Shown piece after piece: positions 34,985-45,714 of a stretch of 64,000 nt of DNA (position 1 is the stretch's first letter; the number at the start of each line of letters is the position of its first letter). This stretch comes from Lunularia cruciata. Its lineage: Eukaryota > Streptophyta > Marchantiopsida > Lunulariales > Lunulariaceae. The notes below the pieces were generated by a model. That model was not told the DNA's origin. It ran no database searches and worked only from the letters and a program-made list of their open reading frames with translations. The stretch is from positions 35,402,001 through 35,466,000 of the forward strand of contig OX419760.1 of NCBI GenBank assembly GCA_948567375.1. The letters run 5' to 3'. A program made the translations under genes and the position numbers.

Positions 34985-36300
34985 GTGAAGCAAAAGATGG
35001 AAAGTCCTCTCATGCTCATGGGGATAGACTATCTTTCATCTGCCATAATAACATCTAGAGATTCCCCTCCACCTCTATCACATAAGTCTCCAAGACCGGC
35101 CTATCAACAACTACAAAATGAGAGGAAAGTAGGGGTGCCAAGAGAGCCCAACTACCCAAAAATGCTATAGGTGAAATCTCCTCCATAGATAGCAAGCCAA
35201 CCCCTCTACATGAGATTGGCAAAGCAATCTGTCTACATGCCAAATCCCTTGTCACACACTCAAATGTCCTTGGTCCAATAATATCACCAAAAACTTCCAT
35301 AATCCTCCTATCAAAGGCTCTCAGACGTGATAGGAAGGACAAGGAAGGATGAACTATACGGATGAGATAAGTTGGTCGATGAGCAATACTAGAGGAGAGT
35401 ATACCAAATGCCACCTACAAATCTCCTAATAATGGAAGGTCATCCACATGGAGAACATCCTCTACAAGGGCAACATCTAAGAAGCGTGTGACAAAATCCT
35501 TGGATCCTATTTGCACTCCAAGAACATGTAGTCCGTCTGTAGATATGAGACACCCCTTTGGAAGCTCAAGGTGGGGAGAAATACCTAAAGGGAACCATGC
35601 CCTACACTTTGACACCTTGACTCTCAAGCTTACTAGATGTAGCTTGGTAATCAAGTGGTCAAAGGCCTGTCTAATCTGATCTACAATGCCCACAATGTGT
35701 GTATCATCTACCAATGAGAGAAATACACAACCTAGCATGGCCAAAGTAGTAAATAGGAGAGCTCTAAAGTGAGCCATAGTAAATAAGGGTCCCCCGAAAG
35801 GACCTCCTTGACGTGTACCCATAATTGACTCCAAGATGGTGACTCCCTCCTATGAAACACCATGCTGGTAGTAAAAGGAGCAAGGGAGCCATAAAAAGAC
35901 CGCACAAAAGGAATAAGACTTGCCAAGGATCCACTAGCCTCCCTAAGCTCTCTCAAGATGGATGCTCATGAGACACTATTAAAAGTGTTCTCAACATCCA
36001 CTTGTAGGATGACCCACTCCGAATAGATATCTAGGGGTGCCCTAATACCTAGAGGTATAGCCTCACATCCTCCAGGTGTTGCTACTCCAAACTGATGTGG
36101 ACTAAGGTGCAGTAAAAAATGAGAACAATGTTGAAGGACAATGGTACAATTTACCAAACACAAAAAGATCTCTCCAATAGCAATTGGTCTAATACCCCAT
36201 GTGTCCTTCTCCATTGTGAGAAGTCGACTAGCACCTAACACCCGACTAACGGACATAGGAATGTCTCCTCTTGCTACTTCTACAGCCACCTAAAACAACT
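34985..36300 (-). pseudogene. E2 reverse transcriptase (non-LTR type, broken)
   Basis: Reading down from 36300 on the minus strand: fingers with WGIRPIAIGEIFLCLVNC, then VILQVDVENTFNSVS, ELREASGSLASLIPFVRSFY, the GTRQGGPFGGPLF box near 35805, and the catalytic region LVDDTHIVGIVDQIRQAFD near 35715. The thumb-like part follows at 35414-35055. The frames are split by stops at 35966 and 35835 and by a shift in between. Such enzymes reverse transcribe the element RNA at a nicked target. The motif set fits plant elements of this kind and is clearly different from the gypsy and copia enzymes in the window. Confidence 0.85.
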
Positions 36301-36939
36301 TGGTAAAACCCGGAAAAGGATCACCTGCCTGAAAGCAATCTCTAAGGTACTCATAAACCATCCCTGACAAGCCTCTTGAGGAAAGGCAAGAGGTAGTGCA
36401 CAATGCTTTTGCAAAAAGTGACCTCTCAAGACATAAAGGCTACCTAGATTGATAATCTAAGACCTATAGTGGTAGTCCCTCTACTACTATAGGATGTATT
36501 GACCATAGGGAAGAGATAGTCTCATTTGTAGGACTCGCTATAGACAAAGGATGTAGTGCTTGTGCTGCTCTACTAAACTTTCCCGCTTGACCTAATGTCC
36601 TACACCATCATAATCAAGTGGATTCTGTGGTATCTTGTGATGAAACTTGTCTCCTAAAACTTGTAGCCCTAACAGAATCCTCTTGAAGGGCTGCCCAATC
36701 CCCGCTTGAAATTGACAAAATCTAGAAGCCATCTCTCTATGCACCGTACATGCATAACAAAGATACAATCAAGGGAGTAAGAGGAATAGGAACAATGCTA
36801 ACTTGTCAAAGTGATCACGTGCCAAATGATCAAGAAGTAGGTGAAATGCTTGTTGGGCCTCATCATGGAATGTGTGGGGTAGCCTATGCAATAGATATGG
36901 ATATGAAAAACTAGTCTTAAATAACCCCAAAATGCAACC

Positions 36940-37298
36940 CGCCTAAAAAGCTAACCACTCCCATGACTCGATCAATATCCTTGGAACGGTCAACAACGGA
37001 ATATAAGAAGCATGCATAATCTCGTGTGTCATTATCGTCGATGTGGTTGCTTGCCTCACATGGGCATCCCAAGTGGTCCAGTCACAATCCTTGTGCATCC
37101 TTCTCACATGGGTCTTTACTCCTTGCGAGGTAAAGTGTAGGTGACACACCGGGCATGGTGTATCTTGAGCCGCTCTAAGAGGCCCCACATGGAGAGGTGT
37201 AGCCATGGGTAGCACAAGAATAACAAGAATAACACATGATGCTCCTCCCCATATCTCCCCATACTTGCAAAACCACAACCCCTCACATCCCAACTCAC
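36940..37298 (-). pseudogene. E2 N-terminal domain with C2H2 zinc finger
   Basis: The minus-strand frame from 37293 contains CPVCHLHFTSQGVKTHVRRMH, that is C-x2-C-x11-H-x4-H, followed by DWTTWDAHVR. N-terminal C2H2 fingers are typical of site-specific non-LTR retrotransposons, where they bind target DNA. In copy E1 the first Cys pair reads W-C-x-I, so the finger is broken there. A 36301-36939 linker separates it from the reverse transcriptase and shows no clear domain. Confidence 0.72.
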
Positions 37299-37690
37299 AT
37301 AAGAAAATACAATCTCTCCAAACCCTAAAATCTACAAACTTTCATAACTTTCAAATTTGATCTCCAAAATTTTCAAATTAAATTCTCATGAACTTAATCA
37401 TGAATACCAGGAGATTAGAAATTAAAATTACCAACCCATCACTCTCAATGTGTAATGATCACTCTAAACCATAAAAAACCTAAAAATCCTTATAACTTTC
37501 CACTCAATTCTCCATAATCTTCAATCTAGGTACCAATGGAACAAAAATAAAAAATTAATAGAATCAACTATTCACTCAAGTGCTATGTGCAAGAGAGCCC
37601 CTAAAAAGTAAAGATCTTTCCTCTCACATCTCTTCCTCTCCTCTTCCATCTCCACACTCTCTCTAACGTCTTGATCCTTCAAAAACTAGT
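37299..37690 (-). mobile_element. E2 5' leader
   Basis: This AT-rich segment is homologous to 32490-32900 in front of E1 (shared CAACCCCTCACATC, TCTCCAAA, AATTCTCCATA). It is upstream of the first codons, so it should hold the internal promoter. The element ends where copia sequence starts at about 37690. Confidence 0.6.
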
Positions 37691-38150
37691 AACTAATTAG
37701 TATAAGTGATATCTAATATCAATGTGCTTTGTTCAATCATGAAACTTCAAAGTATCCACAAGTGCAATAGCACTTTGGTTCTCACAAAATATAATAGTTG
37801 GTTCTTGATCTTCCAATCCGCCATCTGCGAGGAGTTGTCGGAGCCAGATAGCATCGGAAGAGCTAGTGCTCAGTGCTACATACTTTAGCTTATGTACTTG
37901 ATAATGCTACTGATTTTTGTTACTTGGAGGACTAGCTTATTGCTCATTTGAGTAGATAAAGCATTTTCCATATATAGAGCATCTTGACTGAATATCAGCA
38001 TCATAATAACTGAAGAGGGAGCGTGGCCGAGAGGTATACTTGCATTCAATACAATAGTTGAGAGTTCCTTTGATGTATCTGAAAGATCTTTTCATTGTTA
38101 TGATGCGTGTCGATCTTGGATTTACCATGTGTTGTGACAACACACTTATT
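37691..38150 (-). pseudogene. Copia element F, RNase H (broken)
   Basis: Reading on the minus strand: MVNPRSTRIITMKRSFRYIKGTLNY-like text at 38130-38040, then SYYDADIQSRCSIYGKCF, and finally NQSAIALVDTLKFHD, a TGA, and TKHIDIRYH near 37700-37800. This is the C-terminal RNase H of a Ty1/copia polyprotein. No LTR is recognisable at the low-coordinate side before the E2 sequence begins. Confidence 0.8.
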
Positions 38151-38880
38151 ATATATGCTTAGTCTGGGCGGGTACACATTGCTGCCCAATTGATTGATCT
38201 TGCTGCACTTTGATAAACTTGATCTTGCTGCACTTTGACTTTGATGACCTATCTCTATCAATCTCGATACTTAGACAATGATGAACTAGCCCAATGTCTA
38301 TTATTTGGAATCTGGTGCTAAGTTGTTCTTTGACATAGTTCAACAACTCTATGTTGCTACTTGCAATAATGGTATTTTCCACATATAATGCTAAGATTAC
38401 AAACTTATTTCCCTTATACAAATAGTAGACGTTCCCATTGGCTCTAGACTTAGAAAAGCAAAGAGATGTGAGGAAGTTGTTGATGATTAAGAACCATTCT
38501 TGTGAGATTGTTTTATGCCATATATTGTGCATAATAGTTTACACACTTGACTATCTTTCAATGGAATCAATCCTTCAGGAATGTTCATGTATATCTCCTC
38601 ATTTGAAGTACCATTTAGGAAAGCAGTCTTTATGTCCATTTGGTGAACATGAAGGTTGTGTTGGGCTGAAATTGCTAAAATCATATATATTGACTGAACT
38701 CTTACCACTGGTGAAAATGTATTTGTGTAGTCTAGTCCATAGATTTGAGTGAAACTTTGTGCTACCAATTGTGCTTTATAGTGCGAGATGGAGCCGTACA
38801 AGTTCAACTTCAACTTGAACATCCATTTATTTATTATTGGACGTTTGTCTTTTGGTAAGTCAACAAATTTCCACATCCCA
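38151..38880 (-). pseudogene. Copia element F, reverse transcriptase (broken)
   Basis: The frame at 38876-38487 shows the copia sequence of motifs: WKFVDLPKDKRPIINKWMF, YKAQLVAQSFTQIYGLDY, TFSPVVRVQSI, HVHQMDIKTAFLNG and EEIYMNIPEGL. The next piece at 38532-38149 has NVYYLYKGNKFVILALYVEN, where the catalytic YVDD reads YVEN. Frameshifts and the altered active site show that it is inactive. Confidence 0.9.
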
Positions 38881-41360
38881 TTTGCATCATGAGACTTACA
38901 TCCCTCATGTATGGCCTTCTCCCACTATTTAGTATTTGGAGAAGACAATGCATCTTTATACAATGTAGGTTCCATAGGCATTGGTTTAAGTGTTACCAGC
39001 AAAGTGCCTTTTTGTTTCTTAGGTTTCTTTGATTTAGAACCACTAGGAGGGGAGTCATAACCTTCTGCAAGGTTGCACCTTGTGATCACTGATTGTTGAG
39101 TTGAATATCAAAGTATTGGAGGATCTGAAGTCAATGTTGGTGAAGTGATTTCTTCACATGGAGTAAAAAGATAATCACGTGGAGATTCTATGCCTGACGT
39201 CTCTGGTGCTTGGATCTCTATTGGTGGCCAATGTTGTTGAATGTTTAGCAATGTTCTCTTCAAGTGAGGATAGAATTGGCTGATGTTCTCAACTTCTAGT
39301 GAATATTGTTTTTGAGAACTAGATGGAGACATTGGTGACCTTGGTATGGTCAAAGGATTCACATTTTCTGGTCTTCAACTCCCACTATAGAGTGGGCTCA
39401 AAGGACTTGATGGAGTCAAGGTCAATGTAGTGCCTCCTCCACTACCTCCTCCTCTTCCAAAATTGGAAGCAAGCATGTGAGATATAGGTGGACCAAGAAC
39501 TAGAGGAACAATGGAAAGCACAACAATGGGAGGAGGTGAAGGTCCCACTGAAATTGGAGAGGCGTGCAATCAAGAAATAATTGGAACAGGAGCATGGTTG
39601 TAGAACTGTATGCTGTTCAAAGAGAGATCTTCAAGAAGCACAGATGGATCATGAAAAGAAGAGGAATGAGTGAGAGCTGGAGTGGACTTTTCAAAGATGA
39701 CATTACGAGTGACAAAAGTATGACCTTCAGATTTTAGCTGAAGGCAATAAGCCTTACTATGTGCACTATAGCCTAACATAATGCATGCATGGGAATGATC
39801 ATCCAATTTGGATTGGAGATGGGCAAAAACTTGGGAATAAGCAGTGCACCCAAAAACACGTAAGTGAGAAATGTTAGGTTTGCAATTATGCCACAATTGG
39901 AAGGAGTCACGTGCCGCTCAAGGGCCTTGGTGGGACACCAATTTTGGATGTAGTTTGCACAAGTGATAGCATCACCCCAATATGGTTTGGGGAGGCTGGA
40001 TGCGTGGAGCATGGAGTGAATGCAGTTTAGTAAAGTGCAACTCTTGCACTCTACAATGCCATTCTGTTGAGAGGAATGCAGAATTGGCAATGGATGTTGA
40101 ATGCCAAATTGGAGATAGTAGACATCAAATGCAGTGGAGCAATACTCACCACTGTTGTCAGAGAAAAGGGTTTTCAGCTTGTGTCTAGTTTGCCATTTGG
40201 CAAAGACATGGAATTCCTTGAAAGCTTGGAAATAATTGCTCTTATAGTAGGACAATGGTATGTTAGGAGTAATTGTCAATAAATTCCAAAAAGTATTCAT
40301 AGCCCAAGAAGGTGCAAGGTGAAATGTAGCCACTAATATCAGTGTGGATGAGATAGAAGCATTGTGCATCAAGATGAGAGAGGCACATGAGTGGAGGGAG
40401 AGCACTCCCGGTAGGTGGGAGGACATGTGGTAAAAGGAGAAATCTTGAGAGATTGGAGCCATTGAGAGAGGAGGAGGGCCCCGTGGCCATGGGAGCAGCG
40501 AGCCCATAGAGGTGCACACTTCTTCCTTGGGCAGCGTGAGGAGACAAGGCCCGACTGCCTACATGGCACTAGGCCCATAGAGGGACACACCCATAAGGGA
40601 GTGAAGGCCCAACCCCCATGTGGTGGGAAGGTGAATCTCATGGGGAAGAGGTAGGCTAGAGGGTTGCCTTCCCGACGTTTGTTGGGCCGGCCATTTTGTC
40701 ACTCCAAGGGTGTGATGCTTGATGGTGCTATGGGAGCTGATCCACATGGGGGATCATGGGTGGATCCAACAGCGGGAAAACTTTCAATGAGTTCTTGATT
40801 AAAGGGGGTCTCATGTCTATTCAGGCTGCAAGGCGGGTAGACTTTAAGAAAGTGAGAATTTTGGTTCATTTGTCTAGGAGGGCAACATGGAATCACATGA
40901 GGGCGGAGGGACTTTAGGTAGGCGTGTTTGGTTGGAAAGTAAGTGATAGCATGATTGGGAGGCACAAAGTTGGCATGCTTGGAAATTTGACGAATGCGTG
41001 GCTACGGGGCACGATTGGGAGGTAGCATGTCTATGTGGTCAGAGGTGGCAATGGTGTGCAACAAGGACATGTATGCAAGGGAGAACATGGAGTCGCCCAG
41101 AAAATACAGACCATTAGAAAGTGGGCAAGAGCATAGGCTACATCCATACTTATCTTTAAGATAGAAGATGTGGTTGCAAATGAAACACCAACCACCTTTT
41201 GTATCAAATTGCCTTATGGAGAAGAGATTCTTGTGGAGCGCTGGCACATGTAGCATGTCTTGGATGTGTACGCATTTGTTGTTCAGGAGATTGATTTCCG
41301 TTGTGCAGGTGCCGTTGATGTAGACAATGGTGTTGCCCGCAAGGAGGATTTTGTCATTTT
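38881..41360 (-). pseudogene. Copia element F, pre-integrase and integrase (broken, cut by element G)
   Basis: Starting at 41360 on the minus strand: the pre-integrase zinc region (ILLAGNTIVYINGT, MLHVPALHKNLFSI, SNGLYFLGD, ending near 41002), then the integrase core in pieces at 40547-39570. Recognisable are YFLEFIDNYS, LFSDNSGEYCSTAF and SQQNGIVECKS, with the D-D-E residues, then a PYWGDAITCANYIQN segment and HLRVFGCTAYS. A Pro/Ser-rich linker at 39569-39108 leads to the reverse transcriptase. Gag and protease are missing because element G begins exactly at 41361. Confidence 0.87.
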
Positions 41361-41809
41361 TGTCACGCCATTTGTAGTTCTGCATCTAGTTGCTCGGACA
41401 TTGGAGTTCCAGTAATAGTAGTTAGAGTTATTCTAGTATTTTCTCAGGGACTACTTTCCGATAGTCTGATTTGGTGTTCGGGGTACTGACTTCACGGTGG
41501 GGCCCACTGTCACTTTGCACCGTTTGCACCGTCAAGTGTGCCGTCAGCGGGACTGTTAGGGTTCCAGTGCTAGCTCAAGTCCAGGGGGTATAGTTTTGAA
41601 GTGAGCTCCAGAGAGCTCACTTCTCTGATGTTGAGCCTTCGAGTTCCTGGCTGTGGTGGACAGAGGCCGGCGAGCGTCACTTGGATTCTCTATGCTTGAG
41701 TGGGTGTGGCTTGATTGTAATCAGTGCTTAGTTGTTGGCAGTTTATAGAGTGACAGATCAAGTACTGATCTGAGTTGAGTTGAGTGGAGAATGTTAAGCA
41801 ATCTGATTA
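41361..41809 (+). mobile_element. Element G, left terminal repeat (A1)
   Basis: A 449-bp terminal repeat from TGTCACGCCATTTG to CAATCTGATTA. It matches the A1 of H (50845-51294) and the A2 copies near the right ends of H and IJ. It abuts copia sequence at its left side. The B segment that flanks A at right ends is absent here. CATCAGAGAAG, a poor match to the initiator-Met site, follows directly. Confidence 0.85.
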
Positions 41810-43144
41810 CATCAGAGAAGTGAAGATAGGGGGAAATCGAGTGCAAGAACGTTGAGTGTTGGTGGTATCTCCAAGCTCGGAGGATTGTGGTAGCTCGATT
41901 CAAGTTCTGTGTTTCCCTAGTGTGCAGAAGCTCGTTCTAGTGATGTAGATTTGGCAGTTAGGCGGACGGTGTGCGGAAGCGCTGGCCAAATTTTGAGCAA
42001 AGAAGGAGCAATTTTCGAGCAGTGTTGTGATTTTGAGCTCAAGAGGTGAAGGCAGGACCAATTTGCTGCGAGTTGGGCTCAGAAAGTCAAATTGAAGGTG
42101 GAGTTGGGAAGCTCTTCTCATGAATTTGTGATTTGGAAAAATCCGTTTTGTCAATTTGGCTCGAGTGGAAAGTTAGTGGGGGATTTGGCGGACAGCCATC
42201 TTTAGGGTTTACGTCAGATTTTACGTCAGATTTTGGCCAGAATTGGAGGAGTTTTTGCTGTTTGGCCAGATTTGGAGGAGTTTCGCTAGTTTGGAGGACT
42301 TTCGCAGATTTGGAGAAGTTTCGCCAATTTTGGAGGAGGTTCAAAGTGGCAACAAGAAAGGCCTCATTTGGCTGAAATTTGGTGTTTCGAGGCTTCGAGG
42401 CATAGGGCTGTGGGCTATGAGAGGCTACAAAGGCCTAGAAGGGCCAGCTTGCTGGCGTGAGGCTAGCTAGTTTAGAGTAGATCTTGGTCATTGGTTGGCA
42501 AAATTTGCCTTTCCTGCTAGATTGTGCGCAACAGGGTTTGACCCCTAGATCTCTTGTTCCTAGACTGGTGCCCTAGCCAACTGGTCCACCCTCACTTGTT
42601 GTCATAGCAAATGTGCCACTGTTATCTATACACATGTAGCTTTGGCTAGGAGAGGCAGTTTGATCCCATTCTTGGTGATCCTGGTAGCTTAGGACTTAGA
42701 TACAAACTCCTCTTATGTCAAATGCCAAATGGTGGCAGAGTCAGTCCCGTGTTGTGTTATGAGATGGAGGGTTTTCGTTTAGATTTCTTGTGATTGGATC
42801 CCCTCCATTCTCTGCTTCCTGTTTGTGCACCACGTTTGTATGAGGTGCCTTGACTTTTGAGCGTTGGTGCTCTGGTGTGCTCTCGGTGGTGAGGCTGGAG
42901 TGATGACCAGTTAGACTACCTTTGTTTCTCTCCGGTGAGGCAGGAAGTGATGACCTGCAGACCGTGAGAGTGCGTGTTATGATGGCAGGTTACAGGTTGC
43001 CCTTTCTCCTAGTGTAGTTATCTCGGTAGAGTTACATTAGAAGGTGGTGTTTAGTTGGTGTTGGCACTTGGTGGGGTACTTGCGGTTGCGACTTGGGGTT
43101 GCAGTTGGTGGTTCGGGTTTGCTATTGCGGTTACTTTGTCACGA
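41810..43144 (+). other. Long leader of element G
   Basis: 1.3 kb between the terminal repeat and gag, alignable to 51295-52404 of H. H lacks about 300 bp of it (the repeated TTTGGAGGAGTTT block at 42240-42340 is only in G). It contains the antisense tRNA-like segment at 42527-42597. No protein-coding signal is convincing. Confidence 0.6.
42527..42597 (-). other. tRNA-like sequence in the leader of G
   Basis: On the minus strand the order is a D-arm-like GGACCAGTTGGCTAGGGCACC, an anticodon-arm-like stretch, and GGGGTCAAACCCTG, close to the B box of tRNA genes. The length of about 72 nt fits a tRNA. The stems pair only partly, so it is a tRNA-derived relic, not a gene. H has the same segment at 51751-51825. 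Confidence 0.45.
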
Positions 43145-45263
43145 CAGAGTTCTTTGGAGATTCCAGAGGAGTTAGCCCTCCAGTACGCAGTGGGTTTACT
43201 CGGAGTGGTGCTCGATATCAACCTGTATCTCAAGTCCTAGTAAGGGAGGAGATTGACTCTGAGTTGGAGTTCGACACAGGAGCTGATTCAGTTGAGAGCG
43301 CACTTGGTGTGTCCGCACCATTGTTGTGGGACATGGATGAGATTTATGGGGCCTCCAAAGACCCTAGGCGTTACTCTGGTACACTGGGTACCATTGAGTT
43401 GGATGACTTCATCCAGGAGTTCAACAGTTGGTGTGATCTGCAGCAGATGCGGAACCCGACTTTGTTCACACCCTTCATGGCATGGAAGGGGTTGTTTCAG
43501 CACTTGGAGGGTCCACCGATGGATGACTACCATGAGTTCAGGAGAGCTCATTTGGAGGAGATTGAGTTATGGAGACAGTATTGGTCTCCACACTATGTCT
43601 CCATCACTTCAGGTTCGGTGGCCAGGAGTAGATCGGCTGTACCTATGAGTTCTAGCTCGAGTAGTATTGGTGGAGCTAGTGGAGGTGCACTAGCTAGAGA
43701 TAGTGCTACTACGAGTGGAGGTACCGCTGCAGGAGGTGGTGTGGTACCGGGGTTTAACCCCATGGTGGAGTTCTTCCTATGTTTGAGGTAGAACTACCAA
43801 GGAGTGCGGACTGACAAGCTAAGGAGCTTGCAGGAGTTCCAGCGGAAGGCTGGAGAGAGCCTACGCGAGGCATACACTCGCATGAGGCGGCTGATCAGTT
43901 TCACTCAAGGAGTTATTGAGGCCCAGGCAGTCCAATTTTGGTATGGGATATTGGATAAGGAGTTGCGATGTAGAGTTCGTGATGCTACGCTGTTGCAGGC
44001 TACTTCACCCACTTTGGCAGTAGTCTTTGGTTTGGCTGAGCGTATTGAGCTCAACATGTGGAGGAGAGAGTGGTGACATCTGGATTTGGTAGGGAGATCT
44101 CATCCATGGCTGTGACTTCTTCTAGAGTGCAACAGAGTGCACCACGCCTAGTTGGTTTTTGAGGACAGGGTGGACAGCCCAGATCCTATGGAGCGAGTGG
44201 AGGGCCTAGTGGAGTTAGACCCTTACCTTCATTTTTGGGTCAGCAGCAGCCAGTGAGTGGTGGTGTTGCTTGTTGGACTTGTGGTGGATCTCACCATAGG
44301 AGAGAGTGTACTCAGGGCAGCGGACGTGATACCTCTGGTGCATCACAGCCAGCACAGAGGCAGTGTGAGCATTGCCATAGATTTGGTCACACTAGTGACC
44401 GGTGTTTCGACCTACACCCTGAGTTACGGAGTGGTAGGGCTGCTATGGCAGGTAGTAGAGGAGCTCCAGTTCATGGAGGATGAGGTGGTAGAGGTGGTGG
44501 TAGAGGATCTACACCTAGTAGAGGTGTAGTACCTGCCCTTACTTCTGACACAGCTATGGCTACTCGGATTGAGCAGTTGGAGCAGAGATTGGCTAGTATG
44601 GCTATTGCTCAGAGGAGATCAGATTTGGGTGCTGAGGCTTCCACCTCATATGCTGGTGATAGAGATGCTTTGGACTTCATGTGCGGAGCAGCACAGGTGG
44701 ATGCATCTACAGCAGTGACTAGGAGTGCAGTATGTGCTCCAGAGCCTAGAGGAGCATTAGTGGAGTTGGACCCACAGAGAGGAGAGGTTGGGAGACAGGT
44801 CAGACTTCCCCAGTCTTTCACGCTATCTGAGGCATTGCAGACGACATCCATGGTTCCTAGACGTCCTAGTGTAGGTGTGGTAGGTGGTGATGGAGTACAT
44901 GATGGACTACCTACTAGTCAGCCACCTGCTACTACACAGACTGAGTCTAGCATGATGTTGGGGGCGGCTCAGCTGATTATGCGGCATCCTTTGTTTTCAG
45001 CCAGTGACATGTTTACATTAGGAGTTGACCCAGCCCCAGTGTTCTGGTTGGCTGCCACGTTGTGTGAGAGTAGGGATGGTGCAATTCCTACTACTAGGGC
45101 AGAGGTGGTTGGTAGTGGAGCTGACTTGGTTGAGGAGCATGGGATCCATTCAGCGACCAATGGTTTATGGCAGGCAGCAACGGCTAGACTGGAGGAGTTG
45201 CCAGCTAGACCGGCCTTTGAGAGAGCGCGGTTTACACCTGGTGTTGTCCTATTGGATAACTAG
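43145..45263 (+). pseudogene. Element G gag, nearly complete, no start ATG
   Basis: The region opens where H has ATG 52405, but G reads ACAGAG there. It encodes IELDDFIQEFNSWCDLQQM, a Ser/Gly-rich linker (43610-43740), then after a TAG at 43789 a Gag core (GESLREAYTRMRRLISFTQ, AVQFWYGILDKEL). Two CCHC knuckles follow (CWTCGGSHHRREC near 44273 and CEHCHRFGHTSDRC near 44366), then a Gly/Arg-rich stretch and a 235-residue frame at 44556-45263 with a heptad-like IEQLEQRLASMAIAQ. It would bind and package the RNA. Confidence 0.8.
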
Positions 45264-45281
45264 AGGGGGATCTTTTGTTTA

Positions 45282-45683
45282 GTGGGACCTTCAGGGAAGG
45301 TCTATACACCACAAAGAGTCTTGTTAGACTCTGGTGCGCAGCCCCTTATGTTGGGGAAGGCTGCAGTTGTTGGTCTGAAGTTACGGAAGACCAATGTGGA
45401 GAGGTGTCTATTTCAGATCCAAACATCTCTTGGTGGTGGTTCGACACAGTACATTACACGTGGAGAGCTTGTTGTCCAGGTTCAGCCTGGTCATCCAACT
45501 GATAGCTCGGTGGTGAGAGCTCAGGCTATTGCAACGATAGCTGAGTCATATGATGTGCTAGTTGGGAGAGCAGTGTTATACCCCATGGGTTTCAGCATTG
45601 ACTATTGGGAGGAGACAACCTCTTATAGACCTGGTTGGCAGTCTGGTGAGACGGGTATGTCGCCTACTAGTACACTTCAGTAG
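45282..45683 (+). CDS. Element G aspartic protease region (open frame)
   Basis: This is a 133-codon open frame with VLLDSGAQPLMLGKA near 45318, the D-S/T-G active-site signature of retroelement proteases, and SYDVLVGRAVLYPMGF near 45550, equivalent to the conserved ILG-type region. It would cut the polyprotein. It lies between gag and the methyltransferase module, in a different frame from the latter, so either a frameshift signal or a mutation separates them. H has the same region at 54535-54839, with Ser replaced in D-S-G by Asp-Ala context (SDAQP). Confidence 0.75.
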   Translation: MGPSGKVYTPQRVLLDSGAQPLMLGKAAVVGLKLRKTNVERCLFQIQTSLGGGSTQYITRGELVVQVQPGHPTDSSVVRAQAIATIAESYDVLVGRAVLYPMGFSIDYWEETTSYRPGWQSGETGMSPTSTLQ

Positions 45684-45714
45684 TGGTAGTCTTGGCTCAC
45701 TACAGTACGGGACC

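Noticed and set aside
42527-42597. A functional tRNA gene on the minus strand
   Set aside because: Acceptor and anticodon stems do not pair well and the same relic lies in the leader of H.
43055-43240. Short frame before gag in G as a separate protein
   Set aside because: It overlaps the gag frame, and the matching H region differs by many indels, so no constraint is visible.
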